NCBI RefSeq assembly: GCF_050632385.1 | Contig: NZ_CP192599.1 | Span: forward strand, 992,001-1,056,000 | Direction of reading: 5' to 3' | Source of the DNA: Humitalea sp050632385 | Lineage (GTDB): Bacteria; Pseudomonadota; Alphaproteobacteria; Acetobacterales; Acetobacteraceae | DNA length: 64,000 nucleotides | The notes under the pieces: generated by a model | What the model was told of the DNA's origin: nothing | What the model saw: only the letters and a program-made list of their open reading frames with translations | Databases searched by the model: none | Part shown: piece by piece, positions 41,846 through 50,341 of the stretch | How positions within the stretch are numbered: the first letter of the stretch is position 1 | Layout of the letters: every line of letters begins with the position of its first letter | Made by a program: the position numbers and the translations under genes

Positions 41846-44173
41846 ATGGCTACATCCGTCAGCTATCCGGGTGTCTATATTGAAGAATTGCCGAGCGGCG
41901 TGCGCGCCATCGCCGGTGTTGCCACATCGGTCACCGCCTTTGTCGGCTATACCGCGCGCGGCGCGGTCAATCGCCCGGTGCCGATCTTCAGTTTCGCCGA
42001 TTTCGAACGCGGCTTCGGCGGGCTCACGGCCGATGCGCCGCTGTCCTATGCGGTGCAGCAATTCTTCCTGAACGGCGGGGCGCGCGGCATCATCGTGCGG
42101 GTGGCGCAGGGTGCGCAGGCCGCCTCGGTCGGCCTCGCCAATGGGCTGGCCGGCGGCGACCCGGTGGTGCTGACCGCGACCGCCGCATCCGATGGGGCCT
42201 GGGGCAATGGGCTCCGGCTGGATGTGAACTACGACAGCAGCAGCCCGGGCAGCCTGTTCAACCTGACGGTGACCGAGATGGTCGACAATGGCGTGGGGCC
42301 GCAACCCGCCCGTGTCGAACAATTCCGCAACCTCAGCATGAACAGCCGGGCACCGAATTACGCGCCGAGCGTGGTCAACGCCGGCTCCAACCTCGTCATC
42401 CTCGCACGGCCGCCGACGGCGCTCACAGTGGTGGCCAATCTCGATGCGACCGCGATCAGCGGCACCTTGGCGGTGGCGAACATCGATCAACTGAACGCTG
42501 ACCGGCGGCGGATCTCGGTCAGCATCGATGGCGACGGCCCCTTCGAATTCGACGTGCTGGACGCTGGTGAGACGAGCTTGGCCGGTCCCGACCTGGCAAC
42601 CCGGCTGGCGACCCTGGCGCAACGGATCGAGACCCGGGTGCGCGCGCTGCGCCCCGGCCTGCCGGGATTCGCGAACTTCACCTGCACGGTGTCGACCAAC
42701 CGGCTGCTCGGGACCGCCGGCACGCCGCCGGGACAGGGGGAGGGATCGTCGGTGCGGCTCGGCAATGCCAGCCAGCGCAACGCGGCGGTCGCGCTACGCT
42801 TCGGCCCGGCCAATGGCGGGCGGGAGGTCGAGGGCGCTGCCCGCATCCGGCCGGTCCAGACCGGCACGCTGGGTACGACGATCCAGGATGTGAACAGCAT
42901 GGCGGCCGTGGCCTCCGTCCGGGTCACGGTGCAGGCGCCGGGCCAGGCGGATGTGGGGCCGGTGGACCTGCCACTTTGGGGGACCGGCGCGCGGCCGGCC
43001 AGCGTGCAGGCGCTGGTGGATGTGGTGCAGGCGGCCCTTGGCGCCTCCAGCGTCACCGCGCTGCGCGGCGCCGGCGTACGGCTTTCGGATGGGCGGCTGC
43101 TGATCACGGCGGGCGGGGGCAATCCGGGCGCGCGCCTGGTCTTCGCCGATGCGGGGGCGGATGTCACCGCGACCTCCATGGGCCTGACCGGGGCCTCGGT
43201 CAGCCCCAATGTCGCGGCCTATGCGCTGGGGATCGGCGCGACCGTCCAGGCGCAGCGCGCGGCGGTGCCGGGGGCCGATGGCGATCCGCCCAATCCCACG
43301 GGGCTGATCGGCAGCAGGGCCGACCGGCGGGGACTTTTCGCGCTGGAGGATGCCGACCTGTTCAACCTGCTGGTCCTGCCCGACCAGTCGGATGATGGCT
43401 TGCTGGCGCAGGCGCTGGCCTATGCCACCGAACGCCGCGCCTTCTTCATCATGGACATGCCCGCCGCCGTGGACACGCTGGCCGAGGCGCGTGCCTGGCT
43501 CGCCGCCCATGGCTCGCTGCGCAGCCCCAATGCCGCCGCCTATTTCCCGCGCATCCGGGCGGCCGATCCGCTGGACAACAATCGCCAACGCTCCTTCGCC
43601 AATTCCGGCGCGATCGCCGGGCTCTATGCGCGCACCGATGCCGCGCGCGGCGTCTGGAAGGCGCCGGCGGGGACCGAGGCCGTGCTGCGCGGGGTGCAGG
43701 CGCTGGACCTGCAACTGACCGATGGCGAGAACGGCGTGCTGAACCCACTCGGCCTCAATTGCCTGCGCAACTTCCCTGCCTTCGGCCCGATCGCCTGGGG
43801 CGCGCGCACCTTGAACGGCAGCGACCAGGCGGCGTCGGAATGGAAATACGTCCCGATCCGCAGGCTGGCGCTGTTCCTGGAGGAATCGCTCTATCGCGGC
43901 ACGCAATGGGTGGTGTTCGAACCGAACGACGAACCGCTCTGGGCGCAGATCCGGCTGAACATCGGCGCCTTCATGAACACACTGTTCCGCCAGGGCGCTT
44001 TCCAGGGGCGATCCCCGCGTGAGGCGTATTTCGTGCGCTGCGACAGCAGCACAACGACGCAGGCCGACATCGACCTTGGCATCGTCAACATCATCGTCGG
44101 CTTCGCACCGCTGAAGCCGGCCGAATTCGTCATCGTGAAACTGCAGCAGATGGCCGGCCAGGGTCAGGTCTGA
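41846..44173 (+). CDS. eCIS contractile sheath protein
   Basis: Contractile sheath, 775 residues. The N-terminus ATSVSYPGVYIEELPSGVRA, followed by IAGVATSVTAFVGYTARG, is the tail-sheath signature; the N-terminal strand donates to the neighbouring subunit in the helical sheath mesh. The C-terminal core (from about residue 520) includes GVLNPLGLNCLRNFPAFGPI, ARTLNGSDQAASEWKYVPIRR and FEPNDEPLWAQIRLNIGAFM, ending in PAEFVIVKLQQMAGQ. The central 300 residues form a large inserted region with beta-rich repeats, making this one of the long sheath types. It is the only sheath gene in view. First gene of the operon, 22 bases before the tube gene. Confidence 0.95.
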   Translation: MATSVSYPGVYIEELPSGVRAIAGVATSVTAFVGYTARGAVNRPVPIFSFADFERGFGGLTADAPLSYAVQQFFLNGGARGIIVRVAQGAQAASVGLANGLAGGDPVVLTATAASDGAWGNGLRLDVNYDSSSPGSLFNLTVTEMVDNGVGPQPARVEQFRNLSMNSRAPNYAPSVVNAGSNLVILARPPTALTVVANLDATAISGTLAVANIDQLNADRRRISVSIDGDGPFEFDVLDAGETSLAGPDLATRLATLAQRIETRVRALRPGLPGFANFTCTVSTNRLLGTAGTPPGQGEGSSVRLGNASQRNAAVALRFGPANGGREVEGAARIRPVQTGTLGTTIQDVNSMAAVASVRVTVQAPGQADVGPVDLPLWGTGARPASVQALVDVVQAALGASSVTALRGAGVRLSDGRLLITAGGGNPGARLVFADAGADVTATSMGLTGASVSPNVAAYALGIGATVQAQRAAVPGADGDPPNPTGLIGSRADRRGLFALEDADLFNLLVLPDQSDDGLLAQALAYATERRAFFIMDMPAAVDTLAEARAWLAAHGSLRSPNAAAYFPRIRAADPLDNNRQRSFANSGAIAGLYARTDAARGVWKAPAGTEAVLRGVQALDLQLTDGENGVLNPLGLNCLRNFPAFGPIAWGARTLNGSDQAASEWKYVPIRRLALFLEESLYRGTQWVVFEPNDEPLWAQIRLNIGAFMNTLFRQGAFQGRSPREAYFVRCDSSTTTQADIDLGIVNIIVGFAPLKPAEFVIVKLQQMAGQGQV

Positions 44174-44195
44174 CAAACCAGGGGAGGGGTCCGGC

Positions 44196-44720
44196 ATGGC
44201 CCAGTTCAGCGTCAACGCCACGCGGTTCGACCCATACAAGAACTTCAAGTTCCGGGTTCGGTGGGACGGCCGCTTCGTCGCCGGCGTCAGCAAGGTCAGC
44301 GCGCTGAAGCGCACGACCGAGGTGGTGGAACACCGCGAGGGCGGCGACCCCAGCACCAGCCGCAAATCCCCCGGCCGATCGAAATTCGAACCGATCACCC
44401 TGGAACGCGGCGTGACCCACGACGCGGCTTTCGAAGCCTGGGCCTCCAAGGTCTGGAATTTTGGCGCGGGGCTGGGATCGGAAGCCTCGCTGAAGGATTT
44501 CCGCAAGGACATCATCATCGAATTGTATAACGAGGCCGGGCAACTGGCCCTGGCCTACAAGGTGTTCCGCGCCTGGGTGTCGGAATACCAGGCGCTGCCC
44601 GACCTGGATGCCAATGCCAACGCCGTGGCGATCCAGTCGCTGAAACTGGAGAACGAGGGCTGGGAACGCGACGAAGCGGTCGTCGAACCGTCCGAACCGC
44701 AGCTGGGTGATGCGGGCTGA
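44196..44720 (+). CDS. eCIS inner tube protein
   Basis: Inner tube (gp19/Hcp-like), 174 residues. Recognised from DPYKNFKFRVRWDGRFVAGVSKVSAL, the usual NFxVExdG...vsGL tube start, then VEHREGGDPSTSRKSPGRSKFEPITLERGVT (key residues REGG and ITLERG) and the C-terminal YKVFRAWVSEYQALPDLDANAN, ending with LENEGWERD. These are standard features of phage-tail and eCIS tube subunits that stack as hexamers inside the sheath. Its stop overlaps the next gene. No second tube paralogue (Afp5-like) is seen nearby; the CIS-tube-domain protein at 51159 is the likely tube-baseplate adaptor. Confidence 0.93.
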   Translation: MAQFSVNATRFDPYKNFKFRVRWDGRFVAGVSKVSALKRTTEVVEHREGGDPSTSRKSPGRSKFEPITLERGVTHDAAFEAWASKVWNFGAGLGSEASLKDFRKDIIIELYNEAGQLALAYKVFRAWVSEYQALPDLDANANAVAIQSLKLENEGWERDEAVVEPSEPQLGDAG

Positions 44721-45405
44721 CCCCAGCCCCACACCGCGTGGCCTGGACGCCGCGGGGGTGATTGCCGCCTGGGAGGCTGGGCCCGACCCCGCCATGTTCG
44801 GGCTGCACCCGGACCAGCCCCTGGGCATGCGCATGCGCGACGTGCTGGGCATCCGCATCGCCAGTTTCGGCCCGGTGCTGGACGCGGTGGCCGATTGCCC
44901 GGACTGCGGTGCGGCTCTGGACGTGGCGCTGGACCTGCGCGACCTGCTGCGCGACCCGCCGCCCGACGATGCGCCCTGCCACATCGCCGCCGAAGGTTTT
45001 TACGCACGGGTTCGCGCCCCCACGGCGGCGGACCTGCACGCGGCGGCCCTTGCCCCCGATCCGGCCCGCGCGCTGTTCGAGGCCTGCATCCTGGACGCCA
45101 CGCATGGCGACACCCCAGTCCCGCCCAAAACCTTGCCCGACAGCCTGCGCATCGCCGCGACCGAGGTTTTGGGCGCGCGCGATCCACTGATCGAGGTGAC
45201 GGTGTCGCTGACCTGCCCGGATTGCGGCGCCGTGGCCTTGGCCGGGCTCGATGCCGAAGCCTTGCTCGCCCAGGACATCGCCGCCGCCGCGCCCCGCCTG
45301 CTGGCGGAAGTCGCCGCCCTGGCCCGCGCCTATGGCTGGGCCGAGGCCGAGATCCTGGCGCTGCCGGCCGCCCGGCGCCGCGCCTATCTGGACCTGGCCG
45401 GCTGA
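44710..45405 (+). CDS. eCIS-associated zinc-ribbon protein
   Basis: A 231-residue protein with two CxxC units about 110 residues apart (VADCPDCGAALDVALDL and SLTCPDCGAVALAGLDA), which could form one zinc ribbon or two separate zinc knuckles. The repeat of a CPDCG-A-x-(A/V)LxxLD pattern suggests internal duplication. Position right after the tube, where other eCIS loci and T4-like phages carry a small baseplate/tail-assembly protein, suggests a structural or assembly role; I recall T4 gp26/gp51-like zinc proteins in this slot, but am not certain. ATG 44710 lies inside the end of the tube gene; a GTG at 44707 is also possible. It joins the next gene by TGATG. Confidence 0.7.
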   Translation: MRADPSPTPRGLDAAGVIAAWEAGPDPAMFGLHPDQPLGMRMRDVLGIRIASFGPVLDAVADCPDCGAALDVALDLRDLLRDPPPDDAPCHIAAEGFYARVRAPTAADLHAAALAPDPARALFEACILDATHGDTPVPPKTLPDSLRIAATEVLGARDPLIEVTVSLTCPDCGAVALAGLDAEALLAQDIAAAAPRLLAEVAALARAYGWAEAEILALPAARRRAYLDLAG

Positions 45406-46139
45406 TGGCGGACCTGTTCGCCCTGCTGATGGCGCGGGCCACGGGGCAGGGGCAACTGCTGCGCGTCCGCCCGCGCGGGATTTTTGAGGACGGCCCGGCG
45501 CCTTCTCCACTGGAAGAAACCGCCCCGCCGGATGCGGCGATGGCGCCGACGGCCGTGCCGGAAGCGTCTGCGCCACGCCGGATGCCGCCCCGTGTCCCAG
45601 CCCCGGCACAGCCAGCGGTCACCGCCCACCTGTCCCCGGCACAGGCCGCCCCCAGCAGGGTCAGCAGCATGGCGACGCCCGTCCTCGCGCGCCGCATGGC
45701 GCCGGGGGCGCTCACGCCGCCGCCCGTCGCCGTGCCGCTTCCCGTGCAGGCGGCGACGCCCGTGGCCGCACCGTTCCTACCACCGCAGACCGTCACCGCA
45801 CCCGCTGCCGCGCTGGCCGACCCCGCGCCGCGCCAGGCCCCGCCGATCCCGATCACGGCCAGCCCGCCACCGATGCCACCCGGCGCCATCCCCGCGCCCG
45901 CGCGCCCTGCCTTTGCCGAAGCCGCGCCGCCACCCCGCACCCTGCTGGCGCAGCCCAGCCCACCACGTCCCCGCGCCGTTTTCGCCCAAGCCACCCGCGA
46001 CGCAGCACCACCCCCCGATGTCCGCATCGAGATCGGCCGCATCGAGGTCCGCAGCCCACCCGCCCCCGTCGCCCCAGCGCCCCGGGCCAGCACCCTCATG
46101 TCGCTCGACCGCTACCTGCGCCGCGATCCGCCGCGATGA
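45405..46139 (+). CDS. eCIS-associated Pro/Ala-rich disordered protein
   Basis: A 244-residue protein that is mostly low-complexity proline and alanine. Only the N-terminus (MADLFALLMARATGQGQLLRV, followed by RPRGIFED) and the C-terminus (PPDVRIEIGRIEVRSPPAP, then STLMSLDRYLRRDPP) look ordered. The short IEIGRIEVR element is one I recall from proteins at this position in other eCIS loci; it may be a docking peptide for another component. Probably a flexible linker or chaperone-like tail protein. It starts by one-base overlap after the zinc-ribbon gene and overlaps the DUF4255 gene by ATGA. Confidence 0.7.
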   Translation: MADLFALLMARATGQGQLLRVRPRGIFEDGPAPSPLEETAPPDAAMAPTAVPEASAPRRMPPRVPAPAQPAVTAHLSPAQAAPSRVSSMATPVLARRMAPGALTPPPVAVPLPVQAATPVAAPFLPPQTVTAPAAALADPAPRQAPPIPITASPPPMPPGAIPAPARPAFAEAAPPPRTLLAQPSPPRPRAVFAQATRDAAPPPDVRIEIGRIEVRSPPAPVAPAPRASTLMSLDRYLRRDPPR

Positions 46140-47446
46140 GCAACGGCTTCGCCATCGCCTCGGTCACCCGGGTCTTGCAGGACCTGTTGCAAACCGGGCT
46201 GACCGGCAGCGGCCTGTCGGCGGCGGTGGGCGGCAGCATCCTGGTTTCCGCCCTGCCGCCCGATCGGGTGCGGCCGGATTCCAACGCGGCCGAGGTGACG
46301 CAGCTCAACCTCTTCCTCCACCAGATCGCGCCCAACGCCGCCTGGGCCGGGGGCAACCTGCCGGAACGCGACAGCCGTGGCGGGCGGATCGCGGAACCGC
46401 TGATGGGGCTGACCCTTGGCTACCTGCTCAGCGCCTATTCCTCGGCCGAATTGCAGGGCGAAATCCTGCTCGGCCACGCCATGCAACTGCTGCACGAAAA
46501 CGCCGTGCTGGCGCGCGACCGCATCCGCACCATCCTGGCCAACCCACCCGGCGGCGGCACCGCCCCCGCTGCCTGGCAGGCGCTGATCGGCAGCGATCTG
46601 GCCGACCAGGCGGAATTGATCCGCGTCACGCCGCATGAACTCGGGCTGGATGGGCTGTCGAAACTCTGGACCTCGTTCCAGAGCACCTACCGTCCCTCCG
46701 CCGCCTACCAGGTCTCGGTCCTGTTGCTGGAACGCCGCCGCCCCGTCCGCGCCGCCCTGCCGGTGCTGACGCGGGGTGAGGGCGATCCGACGACCGGCCG
46801 CGACCAGGGCGTCATCGCCCTGGCCTCGCTCGCCACCGCCGTGCCGTCGCTGTTCGAAATCGGCCAGCCCGCCGCACGCCTCGGCGAAACTGTGGTCCTA
46901 CGTGGCGCGGCGCTGGAGGGCGATGCGGTCCAGGCCCTGCTGCGCGACCCCGTCTCCGGCCAGGTGCTAGTGCTGCCGGCCCCGGGCACGGCGGCCGAGG
47001 TCAGCATCGCCCTGCCGCCGGACCCACCCGCCGCCGCGCCCACGCCCGGATCGCCGGAGGACCCCAACGCCTGGCGCGCCGGGCTCTACATGGTCTCGCT
47101 GCGCGTCACGCGCGGTGCGCGGGTGATCGAAACCAATGCCCTGCCGCTGCTGCTGGCCCCCCGCCTGCGCGCCATCGCCGCGGTCGCCGAACCCGGCGGC
47201 GTCGTGCGCTTGGATGTCACCGCCAGCCCGCCCCTGCGGCCGGGGCAGGTCGCGGGGCTCGTCGTCGGCAGCCGCGCCGTGCCGGGTGGCGGCACCGGCT
47301 CAGCACTGGTCTTCCGCGCGACCGGCCTGCCCACGGGGGTCACGGTTCCCGTGCGGCTGCGGGTCGATGGCGCCGAAAGCCTGCTGGTCGACCGCAGCCA
47401 ACGCCCGCCGCGCTTCGACCCGACGCAGCAGGTGGCGCTGCCATGA
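46136..47446 (+). CDS. eCIS DUF4255 protein (Pvc16/Afp16-like cap or tail terminator)
   Basis: A 436-residue protein whose N-terminal half is DUF4255: FAIASVTRVLQDLLQTGLTG, ILVSALPPDRVRPD, VTQLNLFLHQIAPNAAWAG, GLTLGYLLSAYSSAELQGEILLGHAMQLLHE (key residues YLLSAYS and GHAMQ) and AYQVSVLLLERRRPV. In the Afp/PVC systems the DUF4255 protein caps the tube and sheath and sets tail length. The C-terminal half contains Ig-like or IPT-like beta segments (AARLGETVVLRGAALEGD; then LYMVSLRVTRGAR), which are an extension over the shorter Afp16-type. Overlaps both neighbours by four bases. Confidence 0.88.
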   Translation: MSNGFAIASVTRVLQDLLQTGLTGSGLSAAVGGSILVSALPPDRVRPDSNAAEVTQLNLFLHQIAPNAAWAGGNLPERDSRGGRIAEPLMGLTLGYLLSAYSSAELQGEILLGHAMQLLHENAVLARDRIRTILANPPGGGTAPAAWQALIGSDLADQAELIRVTPHELGLDGLSKLWTSFQSTYRPSAAYQVSVLLLERRRPVRAALPVLTRGEGDPTTGRDQGVIALASLATAVPSLFEIGQPAARLGETVVLRGAALEGDAVQALLRDPVSGQVLVLPAPGTAAEVSIALPPDPPAAAPTPGSPEDPNAWRAGLYMVSLRVTRGARVIETNALPLLLAPRLRAIAAVAEPGGVVRLDVTASPPLRPGQVAGLVVGSRAVPGGGTGSALVFRATGLPTGVTVPVRLRVDGAESLLVDRSQRPPRFDPTQQVALP

Positions 47447-49311
47447 ACGCAATCCGCGACCAGGCCGAACCTCAGCAACGCGCCCTGGCGGCCGTGTTCG
47501 AACGCCTCCGCGCCCGGCTGGATGGCGGTGACGCACCACACGACGCGCCGCTGCCGGATACGGCCATCGCGCTGGAACAGGCTTTTGGGCTGACACCCTT
47601 CGAACGCGATCTGATCCTGCTGGCCGCCGGGGTTGAGTTGGACGCAGCACTCGCGCAACGGGTCGCGGCCCAGCATCCGGACGGCCGCGCCGCCGTCACC
47701 TTCGCCCTGGGGCTGGCGGTGCTGGAGGCGCCGCATTGGAGCGCCCTTTCCCCCGCCCGCCCGCTGCGTCGCTGGCTGCTGCTGGAACCCACGCCCGGCG
47801 AACCGCTGACCACGGCCGCACTGCGCCTGGACCAGCGCATCCTGTTCTACCTGCTGGGTGTCGAGGCCGAGGACCCCCGCCTGGCCGGGCTGCTGCGCAC
47901 CATCCCGGAACCGACCCGGCTGACCCAGCGCGAGGCCGAGGCTGTGTCCCTCGTCGGTGCCCGCTGGCTCAGTTCCGGCGGCGCTGTCCCGCCCGTCGTG
48001 GAGATCACCGGCCCCGCCGAACGGCTGGCGGCGGCCATGGCCTCGCTCGCAAGGCTGCGCCTGCTGGCGCTGGACGCGGCCGACATTCCCGAACCCGCGG
48101 CCGAACGCGTCGCCCTCGCGCGGCTTTGCGAACGCGAACTGGCCCTGGCCGGCGCCGCGCTTTTGGTGGTCGCCGAAGGGCCAGCACCGCGCCGCCTGGC
48201 ACTTTTCGCGGAGGAGATGGCCTCCCCCCTGCTACTGGGGCTGGAAGCGCCCTTGCCGCTGCCCTCACGTCCACGCCTGCCGCTCACCCCACCACCGGCC
48301 GATGCGTCGGAGCGCGAGGCGCTATGGCGCCTGGCTCTCGGCCCCGCCGCCGATCGCATGGCACCCGAACTCGCCGCCGTCGCGGAGCGTTTCGCACTGG
48401 ACGGCGCCGCGGTCGCGACGATCGCCGGCAACCTCGCGATCCTGCCCCCCGCCGAAGCCGCGCGGCGCCTGTGGCCGGAGGCACGCGCCCTTGCGCGCCA
48501 GCCCCTGGACGCGCTGGCCGAGCGCCTGGATCCCCGTGCGGAATGGGACGACCTCGTGGTGCCCGCCCCGGTGCGCCAGGGGCTGGAGGAAATCCGCCTG
48601 CATGTCGCGCAAGCCGCGCGGCTGCACGGCACCTGGGGCTTTGCCGCACGGGGCCGGGCGATGGGGCTGGCCGCCCTCTTCGCCGGCCCGAGCGGCACGG
48701 GCAAGACCATGGCGGCCGAGGTGCTGGCGCGCAGCCTGGACCTCGACCTCTATCGCATCGACCTGTCGCAGACGGTCAGCAAATTCATTGGTGAGACCGA
48801 GAAGAACCTCAAGCGCATCTTCGATGCCGGCGAGGCCAGCGGCGCGATCCTGCTGTTCGACGAGGCCGATGCGCTGTTTGGCAAGCGGTCGGAGGTCAAG
48901 GACAGCCACGACCGCTACGCCAATATCGAGGTCAGCTACCTGTTGCAGCGGATGGAGGCCTATGCCGGCCTCGCCATCCTGACGACCAATCAGCGTGCCG
49001 CCCTCGACCCCGCCTTCCGGCGCCGGCTGCGCTTCGTGCTGGGCTTTCCCTTTCCGGATGCGGTGCTGCGTGAGGCGCTGTGGCGCGGCGCCTTCCCGGC
49101 AGCGACACCCGTCGCGGACCTGGATTACCCGCGCCTGGCGCAACTGACCCTGGCGGGCGGGCATATCCGCAACCTGGCGCTCAGCGCCGCGCATCTGGCG
49201 ATGGCGGCGGGCACGCCGGTCGGGATGGCGCAACTGAAGCAGGCGGCCCTGGCCGAATACGCCAAGCTGGAACAACCCCTGACAAGCAGCGAATTGGAGG
49301 GATGGCCATGA
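47443..49311 (+). CDS. eCIS AAA+ ATPase (Afp15-like)
   Basis: A 622-residue protein with a C-terminal AAA+ domain: Walker A GPSGTGKT at residues 415-422, Walker B ILLFDEAD at 469-476, sensor and arginine-finger region LTTNQRAALDPAFRRRLR at about 513-530. The N-terminal 370 residues form a long helical domain typical of eCIS ATPases, with no second Walker A. In eCIS the ATPase is needed for particle assembly or maturation; it is not part of the finished particle in most systems. Its stop overlaps the next start (ATGA at 49308-49311). Confidence 0.92.
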   Translation: MNAIRDQAEPQQRALAAVFERLRARLDGGDAPHDAPLPDTAIALEQAFGLTPFERDLILLAAGVELDAALAQRVAAQHPDGRAAVTFALGLAVLEAPHWSALSPARPLRRWLLLEPTPGEPLTTAALRLDQRILFYLLGVEAEDPRLAGLLRTIPEPTRLTQREAEAVSLVGARWLSSGGAVPPVVEITGPAERLAAAMASLARLRLLALDAADIPEPAAERVALARLCERELALAGAALLVVAEGPAPRRLALFAEEMASPLLLGLEAPLPLPSRPRLPLTPPPADASEREALWRLALGPAADRMAPELAAVAERFALDGAAVATIAGNLAILPPAEAARRLWPEARALARQPLDALAERLDPRAEWDDLVVPAPVRQGLEEIRLHVAQAARLHGTWGFAARGRAMGLAALFAGPSGTGKTMAAEVLARSLDLDLYRIDLSQTVSKFIGETEKNLKRIFDAGEASGAILLFDEADALFGKRSEVKDSHDRYANIEVSYLLQRMEAYAGLAILTTNQRAALDPAFRRRLRFVLGFPFPDAVLREALWRGAFPAATPVADLDYPRLAQLTLAGGHIRNLALSAAHLAMAAGTPVGMAQLKQAALAEYAKLEQPLTSSELEGWP

Positions 49312-49517
49312 CGGTGACCTTGCGCATCGGCACGCTGTCCGTGGAGGGCCCGGTCGATGCGGCGGCCCTGCGGCGGCAAGTGGAGCGCGCACTCGCCCAA
49401 CGCCTGGCGGACACGGCACCACGCGGGCCGGACACGGCGGCATTGCCGGCTCGGCCAGGCGAACCCGGCTTTGCCACAGCCCTCGCGGCGCATGTCGCGC
49501 GGAGGGTGGGGCGATGA
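49308..49517 (+). CDS. small eCIS-associated protein, 69 aa
   Basis: A short protein (TVTLRIGTLSVEGPVDAAAL, then RRQVERALAQRLAD and a terminal ATALAAHVARRVGR). The GGAGGG at 49296-49301 favours ATG 49308; an in-frame ATG at 49302 is also possible. Small proteins with this I-x-x-L-x-V-x-G...L...ie..L..ll pattern often stand between the AAA+ ATPase and the DUF4157 proteins in eCIS loci. Function unknown. It overlaps both neighbours by four bases, which makes translation very likely. Confidence 0.7.
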   Translation: MTVTLRIGTLSVEGPVDAAALRRQVERALAQRLADTAPRGPDTAALPARPGEPGFATALAAHVARRVGR

Positions 49518-50341
49518 GCGCCGCCCTCCTGCAACGCGCCTGCGCCTGCGGCAAGAAGGACGAGCGCAAGCTGCTACGCCGCGCCCAGGCGGGGGCGGCC
49601 ACATCGGGCTTCGCGCCGCCGATCGTGCACGCCGTCCTGCGCGACGCCGGCACTGTATTGGATGAACGGAGCCGTCCGCTGGCGGAACGCATTCTTGGTC
49701 CCGATTTTCCCCAGGTGCGCATCCACACCGATTCACGCGCGGCGGATTCCGCGACGGCGGTCGGCGCGCTGGCCTATACCGTCGGGCCGCACATCGTGTT
49801 CGGCCCGGGCCGCTTCGCCCCCGGCACGGCGGAGGGCGATCACCTCCTCGCCCATGAACTCGCGCATGTGGCGCAGCAAGGGGCCGCGCCTGTCCCGGCC
49901 AGCCTCGCGATCGGTGCGCCGGACAGTGCCTTCGAAGCGCAGGCCGAAAGAGTCGCGACACAGGTCCAGGCGGCCCCCCGCGCCGCTGCCCCGGCCATGC
50001 TGATGCGCGCGTCCTGCGAAGGCCGCACCGTCCGCAACTGCGCCGGCACCCCCTGCACCGCGGCCAGCGGGCGCGGCGGCGTGTGCCAATGGGGCGGCAT
50101 CACCTACGGCTGCCGCTGCCGCGACCAATCGGGCGACGCACCCACGCCCAACCGGGTGATGGAACTGCTGCCGGGCTGGCTGCTCGCCATCCTGAGTGCC
50201 GCCGCCATCGCCGCCATCATCGCGTGCTTCGCGACGGGTGTGTGTGAGGCCGCGGCCCTGATCGGTGCTTGCGGTGCCGCCGCCGCCGCCGTGGTCATCG
50301 CGATCCTGCGCGACAACGGCGTCACGGTGAACGAGGCATGA
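49514..50341 (+). CDS. DUF4157 protein, candidate eCIS cargo 1
   Basis: A 275-residue protein in three parts. Residues 1-30 begin MSAALLQRACACGKK, the LQRxCxCG start seen on many eCIS-associated proteins. Residues 31-150 are the DUF4157 domain, with SRPLAERILGPDFPQVRIHTD, YTVGPHIVFGPGRFAPGT and HELAHVAQQ (HExxH at 114-118, a metallopeptidase-like zinc motif). Residues 165-203 have six cysteines (168, 176, 181, 191, 200, 202), and 219-265 form two hydrophobic helices with a short GVCEAA turn. DUF4157 is known to mark proteins loaded into eCIS particles. The membrane-inserting tail suggests a pore-forming or membrane-anchored effector, which is inference. Coupled to its paralogue by ATGA. Confidence 0.88.
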   Translation: MSAALLQRACACGKKDERKLLRRAQAGAATSGFAPPIVHAVLRDAGTVLDERSRPLAERILGPDFPQVRIHTDSRAADSATAVGALAYTVGPHIVFGPGRFAPGTAEGDHLLAHELAHVAQQGAAPVPASLAIGAPDSAFEAQAERVATQVQAAPRAAAPAMLMRASCEGRTVRNCAGTPCTAASGRGGVCQWGGITYGCRCRDQSGDAPTPNRVMELLPGWLLAILSAAAIAAIIACFATGVCEAAALIGACGAAAAAVVIAILRDNGVTVNEA

